DNA of 64,000 nt. It comes from an uncultured Bacillaceae bacterium (GTDB lineage: Bacteria > Bacillota > Bacilli > Bacillales > Caldibacillaceae). Below, piece after piece: positions 8,768 through 16,252 of this stretch (the stretch's first letter is position 1; each line of letters opens with the position of its first letter). The DNA lies in assembly GCA_937934645.1 (NCBI GenBank), contig CALGYZ010000094.1:18966-82965 (forward strand). The letters run 5' to 3'. Made by a program: the position numbers and the translations under genes. The notes under the pieces are model-generated. The model was not told the DNA's origin. It searched no databases and saw nothing but the letters and a program-made list of their open reading frames with translations.

Positions 8768-9958
8768 ATGACGCAAGCAAGCAGTCATCTGTTATTTTGC
8801 TCGTTTTTATTATATTTGATCGCCGTCTTTTTTTACGGCGGGGCAATCAGACAGAAGAAGGGGCTGGAAGAAAGTCCGTATAAAAACGGGGCTTCTTTCA
8901 GCAGCAAAGCCGGAATCATCATTACAATTGTCGGTTTCTTCTGCCAGCTCGGTTATTTTATTACACGCTGGATTGCCGCCGGCCATGTGCCTGTCAGCAA
9001 TATGTTTGAGTTTATTGCCTTTTTCAGTATGATGATCGTTTTAGCTTATATTATTTTATATTTTTTATATCGCACGGTGGTTCTCGGCTTATTTACGATG
9101 CCCGTTGTGATCATCATGATTGCATACGGCAGTATGTTCTCCCGGGATATTACGCCGCTGATTCCCGCATTGCAAAGTTACTGGCTGCCGCTGCATGTGA
9201 TGACGACGGCCGCCGGCCAGGGTATATTGGCCATCAGTTTTATTGCCGGTATGATGTATTTAATTAAAACCATTGATCAGAAACAACGCTCATGGAAACG
9301 TTTTTTACTAGAATTGATCATGTATTTGATCGTTGTGGTCATCGGGTTTGTCATTTCAACCGCCGGTTTTCGGGCAACGGAATACGAAGTCGCATTTACA
9401 TGGACGGACCAAGACGGAAATGAATCAACCGCCGTTTATACTTTACCGGCCATCACTGGTCCGAATGAATGGGAAATGGTAACTGGAAACCGGATGGAAC
9501 CGCTTTTTGAAGCACCTCCGTTCATTGATGCAAGAAAATTAAATACGGTCATTTGGTCTTTTATTATCGGCACCGTCCTGTATCTGCTGATCCGCCTTGT
9601 TTTCAGAAAAAGACTGGGACAAATGTTTCAGCCGTATGTCCAGCGGATTAATTCCGATCTTCTGGATGAAATCAGTTACCGTTCGGTTTTAATCGGCTTT
9701 CCGGTTTTCACACTGGGCGGACTGATTTTCGGTATGATTTGGGCGCAAGTTGCCTGGACACGATTCTGGGCCTGGGATCCGAAAGAAGTTTGGGCATTAA
9801 TCACATGGCTGTTTTATGCGGCATTTCTGCATCTCCGCCTGTCAAGGGGATGGCACGGGGAAAAGTCCGCATGGCTTGCGGTGACGGGTTTCGGAATTAT
9901 TATGTTCAACTTGGTATTTGTCAATTTAATCATTGCAGGTCTGCATTCCTATGCTTAA
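8768..9958 (+). CDS. resC: Cytochrome c biogenesis protein ResC (CcsA)
   Basis: Partner of ResB in system II cytochrome c assembly. A polytopic membrane protein (396 aa, about eight helices) with the tryptophan-rich haem-binding WWD-type motif, here TRFWAWDPKEVWALITW (about residues 333-349), and flanking haem-ligand histidines (for example LPLHVMT near 143 and LHLRLSRGWHG near 359). ATG 8768 has GGGGGG upstream. A terminator follows, so resABC appears to be a unit separable from resDE. Confidence 0.92.
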   Translation: MTQASSHLLFCSFLLYLIAVFFYGGAIRQKKGLEESPYKNGASFSSKAGIIITIVGFFCQLGYFITRWIAAGHVPVSNMFEFIAFFSMMIVLAYIILYFLYRTVVLGLFTMPVVIIMIAYGSMFSRDITPLIPALQSYWLPLHVMTTAAGQGILAISFIAGMMYLIKTIDQKQRSWKRFLLELIMYLIVVVIGFVISTAGFRATEYEVAFTWTDQDGNESTAVYTLPAITGPNEWEMVTGNRMEPLFEAPPFIDARKLNTVIWSFIIGTVLYLLIRLVFRKRLGQMFQPYVQRINSDLLDEISYRSVLIGFPVFTLGGLIFGMIWAQVAWTRFWAWDPKEVWALITWLFYAAFLHLRLSRGWHGEKSAWLAVTGFGIIMFNLVFVNLIIAGLHSYA

Positions 9959-10022
9959 ATTATATTAATATAAAAATGCAAATGAATTTTATTTGAAATA
10001 AATACGAAACAAGAAGATAAAT

Positions 10023-10040
10023 TTTGACAATATTGTCAAA
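10023..10040. repeat. Perfect 18-bp palindrome between resC and resDE
   Basis: TTTGACAATATTGTCAAA reads the same on both strands. It lies 65 bp after the resC stop codon and just before the terminator at 10049. It could be a dimeric-regulator operator or, as RNA, a 7-bp hairpin with an AUAU loop. I cannot assign it to a known regulator. Confidence 0.7.
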
Positions 10041-10048
10041 CATTTTAT

Positions 10049-10081
10049 GTCTCCATACGGCGTTTTATGGAGACTTTTTTA
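10049..10081 (+). terminator. Strong terminator between resC and resD
   Basis: GTCTCCAT (10049-10056) pairs with ATGGAGAC (10067-10074), followed by TTTTTTATT. It should separate resABC from resDE. Confidence 0.9.
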
Positions 10082-10210
10082 TTAGAAACATATATACTAT
10101 AATTATAGATAACTATGATCAATTGTTTTTCTAAATTTGTTCATGAAAACATTAAATATAGAAAAATAATGACCATTGATGTACAATGTATAGTAGGGAG
10201 GTCATGCTCT

Positions 10211-10927
10211 ATGGAAAAAGATGTAAAAATCTTAATTGTCGATGATGAGGAAAGAATTAGAAGATTATTAAAAATGTACTTGGAAAGGGAAAAATATATC
10301 ATTGATGAAGCTGAAGACGGTAATGAAGCATTGGAGAAGGCCTTATATAACGATTATGATTTAATTATCCTTGATTTAATGCTGCCTGGAAAAGACGGAA
10401 TCGAAGTGTGCAAGGAGATCCGCGAGAAAAAGGCAACACCAATTATTATGCTGACGGCTAAAGGGGAAGAAGCAAACCGGGTACAGGGATTTGAAGCCGG
10501 TACCGATGACTATATTGTAAAACCGTTCAGTCCTCGTGAAGTTGTGTTGCGTGTGAAAGCGTTATTAAGAAGGGCTTCCACAACAAGCTTCCTGCAAACG
10601 GATACGACTGCGAAAAATATCCTTGTATTTCCGCATTTAACAATCGACCATGATGCGCACAGGGTAGTTGCTGATGGTAAAGAAGTCAGTTTGACACCTA
10701 AGGAATATGATTTGTTGTACTTCCTGGCCAAAAGCCCGGATAAAGTGTTCAATCGTGAACAATTGCTGAAAGAAGTATGGCATTATGAATTTTTCGGAGA
10801 TCTGCGCACCGTTGATACACATATTAAACGACTCAGGGAAAAATTAAGCAAAGCATCCGAAGAAGCTGCGAAAATGATCGTAACCGTATGGGGAGTCGGA
10901 TATAAGTTCGAGGTAGTGAATGAATGA
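10211..10927 (+). CDS. resD: Response regulator ResD
   Basis: OmpR/PhoB-type response regulator that with ResE controls aerobic and anaerobic respiration genes in Bacillus. Receiver domain residues 1-120: acidic DDEE (11-14), phospho-acceptor Asp55 in ILDLMLPG, Thr82 and Lys104 in YIVKPFSPRE. The C-terminal winged helix (about 140-235) ends VTVWGVGYKFE. ATG 10211, nine bases after GGGAGG, gives 238 aa; the longer open frame lacks a ribosome site. The stop overlaps the resE start (ATGA). Confidence 0.95.
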   Translation: MEKDVKILIVDDEERIRRLLKMYLEREKYIIDEAEDGNEALEKALYNDYDLIILDLMLPGKDGIEVCKEIREKKATPIIMLTAKGEEANRVQGFEAGTDDYIVKPFSPREVVLRVKALLRRASTTSFLQTDTTAKNILVFPHLTIDHDAHRVVADGKEVSLTPKEYDLLYFLAKSPDKVFNREQLLKEVWHYEFFGDLRTVDTHIKRLREKLSKASEEAAKMIVTVWGVGYKFEVVNE

Positions 10928-12690
10928 AACGGAATTGGAACAGTGTAGTCGGAAAACTATGGGCAACGATTCTTCTTTTGGTGTTTCTCGTATTATTTGT
11001 ATTGTCAGTTTTAATGATGCAATTCTTCAACAGCTTTTTTGTGAATTGGGCCACAGACTCATTAACAAATAATGCGGAAAAAATCGCAGGAATTTTGGAA
11101 AAACATGATGAAGATCTTGACTTTGCCATAAATGTGGCCTGGGAAACACTTGAAGATGTGACGAATGCCATAATTGTCGTTGCTGATGAAGATATATACT
11201 ATTCCGACAAACAAGATGCGGAGCGGTTTTCACTGGCATATTTTCAAAATGATCAACAACTGAAGAAAGTTTTGACAAAACAAGAAACGGTTACAAAAGA
11301 AATTCATTTGAAAGTGCCTGGTAAAAAACATGACCAAATCTTAATGGTCGGAGTGCCTTTGGAATTCATTCCTGACCGGGATGGTGCCGTATACGTTTAC
11401 CAATCACTGGACGTTATGAATGACATGAAACAGGTAACGGCCGAAATTATCTTATGGTCGGCACTTATCGCTTTCATTTTAACTACTGTCTTTGCCTTTT
11501 TCCTGTCAACAAGAATTACAGCACCTCTCAGAAAAATGCGGGAGTCCGCTGCTGAAGTGGCCAAAGGGAAATTTGACGTTCAGGTCCCGATCCTTACCCA
11601 TGACGAGATCGGTGAACTTGCCGTAACCTTTAACCAAATGAGGCGAAAATTAAAAGTGAATATGACCGAATTAAAACAGGAAAAAGAGCAATTGTCAAGT
11701 ATTTTGAGCAGTATGGCCGACGGTGTGATTACGTTTAACAGAAAAGGGGAAATCGTCGTTACCAACCCGCCGGCGGAAGATTTTCTCGAGCATTGCAGAA
11801 AAACGATGGAGGAAAATCAGGATAGTGAAATTCCGCAAAAGTTAAAAGAATTGATCATTGAGTCCATTTCAGAAGGAACAGAACAAACCGGCGAGCTGGA
11901 AATACACGGTAAATATTGGACGGTGATTGTAACCCCACAGTTTGATGAGCAGTCCATTCGCGGCGCCGTTGCCGTGTTTAGGGACATGACGGAAGAACGG
12001 AAACTGGACAAAATCAGAAAAGATTTTATTGCCAACGTGTCCCATGAATTGCGAACGCCGATTGCCATGCTGCAAGGTTACAGCGAGGCACTGATGGATG
12101 ATATTGCTTCTACGGAACAGGAAAGAAAAGAAATATCAACAGTCATTTACGAGGAATCGCTCCGTATGGGCAGACTGGTCAATGAACTGCTTGATCTGGC
12201 CCGGCTGGAATCGGGAAACATGGGCATTCATAAAGAATTGGTAGTCGTTAAACCATTTATTGAAAGAATCGGCAATAAATTCTCCGTCATGGCCAAAGAT
12301 CATCAAATTAATCTTGAAGTGAAGGTTGAGACGGAAGAAGAGAAATATCTTTTTGACCCGGACCGGATTGAACAAGTTTTAACGAATCTGGTGGACAATG
12401 CAATCCGGCACACCCGGGATGGCGGCTTTGTAAAAATTCATGTATACAGTACCAGTGAAGGATTACAAATGGAAGTTTCCGACAACGGTTCCGGTATACC
12501 CGAAGAAGATTTGCCGTTTATTTTCGAACGGTTTTATAAAGCCGATAAAGCAAGAACACGGGGCAGTTCCGGCACAGGCCTCGGACTTGCCATCGCCAAA
12601 AATATTATTGAAGCGCATGAAGGAACGATCCGAGTCGAAAGTGAACTTCGCAGAGGAACAACGTTCATTATCTTTTTACCGGGTAAATAA
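10924..12690 (+). CDS. resE: Sensor histidine kinase ResE
   Basis: Membrane sensor kinase of the ResDE respiration-control system. Two helices (about residues 10-35 and 175-198) flank an extracytoplasmic domain; then a HAMP linker, a PAS-like domain (about 250-360), the HisKA domain with phosphorylated His374 in VSHELRTPIAML, and the ATPase domain with N box NLVDNAIRHT, G1 DNGSGIP and G2 GTGLGLAIAKNI. 588 aa, full length. Translationally coupled to resD by a 4-bp overlap, and followed by a terminator. sigX-rsiX, which follow resE in B. subtilis, are not here. Confidence 0.94.
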   Translation: MKRNWNSVVGKLWATILLLVFLVLFVLSVLMMQFFNSFFVNWATDSLTNNAEKIAGILEKHDEDLDFAINVAWETLEDVTNAIIVVADEDIYYSDKQDAERFSLAYFQNDQQLKKVLTKQETVTKEIHLKVPGKKHDQILMVGVPLEFIPDRDGAVYVYQSLDVMNDMKQVTAEIILWSALIAFILTTVFAFFLSTRITAPLRKMRESAAEVAKGKFDVQVPILTHDEIGELAVTFNQMRRKLKVNMTELKQEKEQLSSILSSMADGVITFNRKGEIVVTNPPAEDFLEHCRKTMEENQDSEIPQKLKELIIESISEGTEQTGELEIHGKYWTVIVTPQFDEQSIRGAVAVFRDMTEERKLDKIRKDFIANVSHELRTPIAMLQGYSEALMDDIASTEQERKEISTVIYEESLRMGRLVNELLDLARLESGNMGIHKELVVVKPFIERIGNKFSVMAKDHQINLEVKVETEEEKYLFDPDRIEQVLTNLVDNAIRHTRDGGFVKIHVYSTSEGLQMEVSDNGSGIPEEDLPFIFERFYKADKARTRGSSGTGLGLAIAKNIIEAHEGTIRVESELRRGTTFIIFLPGK

Positions 12691-12712
12691 AGTACAATTT
12701 AAGACTGATATC

Positions 12713-12744
12713 ACTGCATCCGTAACGGGATGCAGTTTTTTTGT
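12713..12744 (+). terminator. Terminator after resE
   Basis: CTGCATCC (12714-12721) pairs with GGATGCAG (12728-12735) followed by TTTTTTT. Confidence 0.9.
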
Positions 12745-12885
12745 GGTGAAATACAGATGCCCATTACGGTGCTTGAAAAATTAAATAAAAGGAATGAATA
12801 AATCTAAGTGAATCTATCATAATATTATATTGTAATTTGGACAAGGTGATCCGGCGAAAATCACACCTGTGGTCAGGAGGAAAAA

Positions 12886-13611
12886 ATGGCTGAATTTATG
12901 AAAAGACTGCTCGTAGCAATTGTTATGATGATTCTGGTCAGTTTGTTTATTATCGCAGGCAAGCATACCGTCACGAAAGCGGAACAATTTTATGCTGAAA
13001 CGGCAGACTGGATTTGGCCTGCGGACGGAATCATAACCGATATTTTTGGCTCAAGGAGCGGTGAACATAAAGGAATTGACATTGCAGATGAACCGGGAAC
13101 CCCCGTATACTCGGTTGACCGCGGTGTTGTAACAAAGTCCTATTACTCGGATACATATGGAAATGTCGTCTTTATAAAGCATAATACCGGCTTTGAGACG
13201 GTTTATGCTCATTTGTCGGAACGGAAAGTAAAGGAAGGCCAGTCTGTTGAAAAAGGAGAGCTAATTGGATTAATGGGAAGCACGGGGGAATCATCAGGCT
13301 CTCATTTGCATTTTGAAGTACATATTGACAGTTGGACAGTCAATAAAGAAAATTCAATCGATCCATTTCTCATATTCGGCACAAGCGAAGTCGGTGAGTA
13401 TGTGGCGGCCGGAACGATAGGTATTGTACAAGCAGCAAAACAAGTAGGACAGGAAAATTCCATCGTTCATACTGTTGTAAAAGAAGACACTTTATGGGGA
13501 CTGGCGGAAAAATACGGTACAACGGTTAATTCCATAAAAAAATGGAATGATATAAGTGATGACCTGATTTTTCCCGGCCAGGAAATTAAAATAATAATCA
13601 GCCAATTTTAG
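12886..13611 (+). CDS. Exported M23 (LytM) peptidase with C-terminal LysM domain
   Basis: Likely a cell-wall endopeptidase. An N-terminal signal/anchor helix (about residues 7-25) is followed by a LytM-type M23 domain (about 40-160) with metal ligands in HKGID (His61, Asp65) and HLH (His140, His142), plus His109 in VYAHL. A single LysM peptidoglycan-binding motif covers about 194-238 (VKEDTLWGLAEKYG...PGQEIKI). ATG 12886 has CAGGAGG upstream. All active-site ligands are present, unlike SpoIIQ-type pseudo-peptidases. It is monocistronic, between resE and ribU; exact role (growth or sporulation) cannot be told from sequence. Confidence 0.85.
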   Translation: MAEFMKRLLVAIVMMILVSLFIIAGKHTVTKAEQFYAETADWIWPADGIITDIFGSRSGEHKGIDIADEPGTPVYSVDRGVVTKSYYSDTYGNVVFIKHNTGFETVYAHLSERKVKEGQSVEKGELIGLMGSTGESSGSHLHFEVHIDSWTVNKENSIDPFLIFGTSEVGEYVAAGTIGIVQAAKQVGQENSIVHTVVKEDTLWGLAEKYGTTVNSIKKWNDISDDLIFPGQEIKIIISQF

Positions 13612-13681
13612 GAAACAAGAGATAAAATACTTTACTAATTACGAATTATGTTGTATATTAAAATTAAAAATAAAATAATGA

Positions 13682-13822
13682 TTCATCTTCGGGGCAGGGT
13701 GAAATTCCCGACCGGCGGTGATAAGGAGACATTCCTTTAAGCCCGCGAGTCTGTGGTACACCATAGACAGGATTCGGTGAAAATCCGAAGCCGACAGTAT
13801 AGTCTGGATGGGAGAAGATGAA
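13682..13822 (+). promoter_or_regulatory. FMN riboswitch (RFN element)
   Basis: The conserved RFN core is visible: TCTTCGGGGCAGGGTG, CCGACCGGCGGTGAT, AGCCCGCGAG, GATTCGGTGAAAATCCGA, GCCGACAGTATAGTCTGGATGG. The closing P1 stem is exact (13682-13690 with 13814-13822). A small hairpin (13835-13841 with 13847-13853) and a terminator hairpin follow before ribU. FMN binding is expected to switch off the riboflavin transporter. Confidence 0.96.
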
Positions 13823-13880
13823 GGTTTCGTATTGCGTTCGTTACGGACGAACGTATGCTCTCTTATGCCTTCGTACGCTC

Positions 13881-13917
13881 ACCCTGAAGATCTTCCATCT
13901 TCAGGGTTTATTTATTG
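13881..13917 (+). terminator. Riboswitch-linked terminator
   Basis: ACCCTGAAGAT (13881-13891) pairs with ATCTTCAGGGT (13897-13907), followed by TTATTTATT. Its position 58 nt after the aptamer suggests it is the expression platform. The loop-side CTTCC and ATCTTC repeats overlap sequence complementary to the aptamer P1 strand GAAGATGAA, a possible anti-terminator pairing. Confidence 0.8.
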
Positions 13918-13988
13918 CGAAAAAACAAATATAGCGAAACCAGTCTTCTCTCTTATTTGTGAGATGAATCACAAAAGGAGAGGTACAG

Positions 13989-14558
13989 ATGAAGAAAATG
14001 AAGGTCAAATCTTTTGTAGCGATTGGAATGCTCAGTGGTTTAGCCTATGTATTAATGATTCTTAACTTCCCGCTGCCGATGTTTCCGGCATGGCTGAAAA
14101 TTGATTTCAGCGATATTCCGGCTTTAATCGGTGCAATTATTATGGGACCCGGTGCAGGGGTTTTGATCGAACTCTTGAAAAATATTTTACATTGGGTGAC
14201 AACAGGGAGTGAAACCGGTTTTCCTGTAGGCCATATTGCGAATTTTGTCACGGGGATTGTATTTATCCTTCCGGTTTATTATATTTACATGAAAGTGAGA
14301 ACAAAAAAAGGGTTAACGGTAGCGCTGGCAACGGCAAGTGTCATTACGGCCCTTGTCATGAGTGTGTTGAACTATTTTGTGTTCCTTCCAATGTACGGAT
14401 ATTTTTTGAACTTCCATTTACCGAAGGGAATTGTTGTATCAGCTATTTTACCGTTTAACCTAATCAAGAGCATAGTCATTTCCATTGTCTTTTTCTTGCT
14501 GTTTGTAAAAATTCAGGACTGGATTTTAAAACAGCAGTCTGTTTTTAATAAATCGTAA
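13989..14558 (+). CDS. ribU: Riboflavin ECF transporter substrate-binding subunit RibU
   Basis: S component of an energy-coupling-factor importer that takes up riboflavin using shared EcfAAT subunits encoded elsewhere. 189 aa with about six helices; family blocks include AWLKIDFSDIPALIGAI (about 34-50), GPGAGVLIELLKNILHW and VGHIANFVTGIVF. AAAGGAGAGG precedes ATG 13989. The FMN riboswitch immediately upstream is strong independent support. Confidence 0.95.
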   Translation: MKKMKVKSFVAIGMLSGLAYVLMILNFPLPMFPAWLKIDFSDIPALIGAIIMGPGAGVLIELLKNILHWVTTGSETGFPVGHIANFVTGIVFILPVYYIYMKVRTKKGLTVALATASVITALVMSVLNYFVFLPMYGYFLNFHLPKGIVVSAILPFNLIKSIVISIVFFLLFVKIQDWILKQQSVFNKS

Positions 14559-14617
14559 TCCAGATTTTAGTACATCATTAATAATTGAAGAGAAAAAATG
14601 AAATTTCAAATAACAAT

Positions 14618-14652
14618 AAAAGGGCCAGATTTTATCTGACCCTTTTATATTT
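14618..14652. terminator. Bidirectional terminator between ribU and fer
   Basis: AAAAGGGCCAGAT (14618-14630) faces ATCTGACCCTTTT (14634-14646). In the minus-strand transcript the single mismatch becomes a G-U pair, so it is stronger for fer; on the plus strand it is followed by ATATTTTT and can serve ribU. Confidence 0.85.
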
Positions 14653-14901
14653 TTATTCAAATTTATCCGGATCCCCGTTAAACGGTTTGTCACTGACACG
14701 GATTGACTCCGTCGGACAGCCTTCCAAAGCATCCATTAAATCTTCTTCCAGGATTTCAGGGACCTCGGTGGTTCCCTCATTATCATCAAGGACAACGTAT
14801 GCAATTCCTTCGTCGTCGTAATCGAAAATATCCGGAGCCGCGGCGCCGCATGCACCGCAAGCGATGCATGTTTCTTTATCTACAATTGTAAATTTAGCCA
14901 T
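14653..14901 (-). CDS. fer: 4Fe-4S ferredoxin
   Basis: Small acidic electron carrier (82 aa) of the Bacillus-type single-cluster ferredoxins. Ligands are Cys12, Cys15, Cys18 (CIACGAC) and Cys62 (GCP); the second CxxC pair of a two-cluster ferredoxin is absent. Start at the complement of 14901 is set by GGAGG six bases upstream. It is transcribed divergently from ypbB-recS, as in B. subtilis, and a perfect inverted repeat lies 42 bp upstream of its start. Confidence 0.95.
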   Translation of the reverse strand: MAKFTIVDKETCIACGACGAAAPDIFDYDDEGIAYVVLDDNEGTTEVPEILEEDLMDALEGCPTESIRVSDKPFNGDPDKFE

Positions 14902-14942
14902 GATGTACCCTCCAATGTATATTCCATGATCATGATTTTGCT

Positions 14943-14966
14943 TTTCCAAAAATTAGTATTTGGAAA
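14943..14966. repeat. Inverted repeat upstream of fer
   Basis: TTTCCAAA (14943-14950), 8-base spacer, TTTGGAAA (14959-14966). On the minus strand it overlaps a plausible -10 region for fer (TTGTTG, 16 bases, TAATTT), so it may be an operator. Confidence 0.5.
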
Positions 14967-15117
14967 GATTACAACAATATCATTTTAAATCTCAATAATG
15001 GACTTTTCAATACATTGAACTTGATTTTACATTTTTGTGTCTAAATAGACAAATATATGTCAAAAACGATCGGCATCCTCAGTAAAAAAATTTCATACGG
15101 CGATTGGAAAGAATAAC

Positions 15118-15140
15118 AGGATATCCGCTATCCTTTTTTC
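15118..15140 (+). terminator. Orphan terminator in the fer-ypbB divergent region
   Basis: AGGATA (15118-15123) pairs with TATCCT (15129-15134) followed by TTTTTT. No plus-strand gene lies between ribU and this point. The probable ypbB promoter (TGGTAAAAT, 15148-15156) is downstream of it. Confidence 0.6.
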
Positions 15141-15147
15141 TATTCCA

Positions 15148-15156
15148 TGGTAAAAT
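15148..15156 (+). promoter_or_regulatory. Extended -10 promoter for ypbB-recS
   Basis: TGG-TAAAAT 18 bases before the ypbB ATG. No good -35 hexamer; the extended TGn motif would compensate. The transcript would have a very short leader. Confidence 0.4.
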
Positions 15157-15174
15157 ATAAACAAGGTGAGATTT

Positions 15175-16230
15175 ATGAACTATTTAATTCCGGTTCTTTT
15201 GTACTGCGTTGAGCGATTTCATAAAGAACGCAGCATGAGTGCTGTGTATTATTTATTAAAAGGAAAAAAATCAGCCCAAACCATTCAGGATGCGGTTTGG
15301 TACGGAATGAAAAAGCTTTTTTCTGTATATCCCGGCCTGTCCCGGGAAGACTTTCAGAAAGCAGTTGCTCTTGCTGAACAAAAAAAGTGGATTACCATCA
15401 CCGGACAGGTTGCCGGAATTACGGAAGCGGGACGAAAAGTGTCAGCAGATCTTTTCAATCGGTATCCGCTCCCCGGACACCTGGACGGCTGGACTTACCA
15501 CGATACGGACAATCTTTTCTGGCAGCGGCTGAGTTTGATTGTCCAGACAATTTCCAACTGGGCCAATGACGAGACGAGATTTTTTCCCGTTCAAAGAGAT
15601 TATCTCATACAAAATTGGGTAAAAAATTGGTTTCGGAAGATCCGGTTAAAGTACACCAAACAACAATTGGCCGATGCTTTCTATGAAGAACTTTACCGTT
15701 TGTTTGCAGAGATGGAAAGTGAAGAACTTGATCCGAATATCATTGTGTACCGGCTTACCGGTCATAAAAAACCGGGTTTAACGCCGGTGCAAATTGCCAA
15801 CCTGTATGCCTGGGATTACGTGTATTATTATTTCCTGTTTCGCAGTTACATACATTTTATTATTCGGAAATTACGGCTGGAGAAGCAGCAGTACCCGTTA
15901 TTATACTCCCTTGCCAGAATTGAACATCCGCGGCATTTTTTAACGAAGTCGGGGATGAAGACGTATCAATATTTGAAAATGGGCTATTCCATCGAGAAAA
16001 TTTCCAGGTTAAGAAAATTAAAAAGGAACACCATCGAAGACCATATTGTTGAAATCGCCATTACCGATCCGAACTTCTCCATTGATCCGTATGTTCTACC
16101 TGAACTGCAGCAAAAAATTAACCAAACGGCTTACAGGCTTAAGACGAGAAAATTAAAAAAAATAAAAGAAGCATTGCCTGAAGCGGATTATTTTTCAATC
16201 CGGCTTGTCTTATCAAAGATGGAACAATAA
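15175..16230 (+). CDS. ypbB: Helix-turn-helix protein YpbB (RecS-linked)
   Basis: Conserved Bacillus protein of unknown activity, always next to recS. 351 aa, basic, no membrane segment. The C-terminal part (about residues 255-300: YLKMGYSIEKISRLRKL, then NTIEDHIVEIAI) matches the helix-turn-helix domain appended to RecQ-like helicases, so it may supply the DNA-binding wing that RecS lacks. I choose ATG 15175 (AAGGTGA five bases upstream) over GTG 15166. A 22-bp gap leads to recS. Confidence 0.85.
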   Translation: MNYLIPVLLYCVERFHKERSMSAVYYLLKGKKSAQTIQDAVWYGMKKLFSVYPGLSREDFQKAVALAEQKKWITITGQVAGITEAGRKVSADLFNRYPLPGHLDGWTYHDTDNLFWQRLSLIVQTISNWANDETRFFPVQRDYLIQNWVKNWFRKIRLKYTKQQLADAFYEELYRLFAEMESEELDPNIIVYRLTGHKKPGLTPVQIANLYAWDYVYYYFLFRSYIHFIIRKLRLEKQQYPLLYSLARIEHPRHFLTKSGMKTYQYLKMGYSIEKISRLRKLKRNTIEDHIVEIAITDPNFSIDPYVLPELQQKINQTAYRLKTRKLKKIKEALPEADYFSIRLVLSKMEQ

Positions 16231-16252
16231 CATTATGACAAAAGGTGAAACA

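Noticed and set aside
12841..12885. Riboswitch before the M23 peptidase gene
   Set aside because: AGGTGAT/ATCACACCT gives only a short bulged hairpin; the leader is too short for the c-di-AMP (ydaO) class and no conserved core is visible.
13808..14065. 85-codon open frame after the M23 peptidase
   Set aside because: It covers the FMN riboswitch 3' part and its terminator and overlaps ribU.
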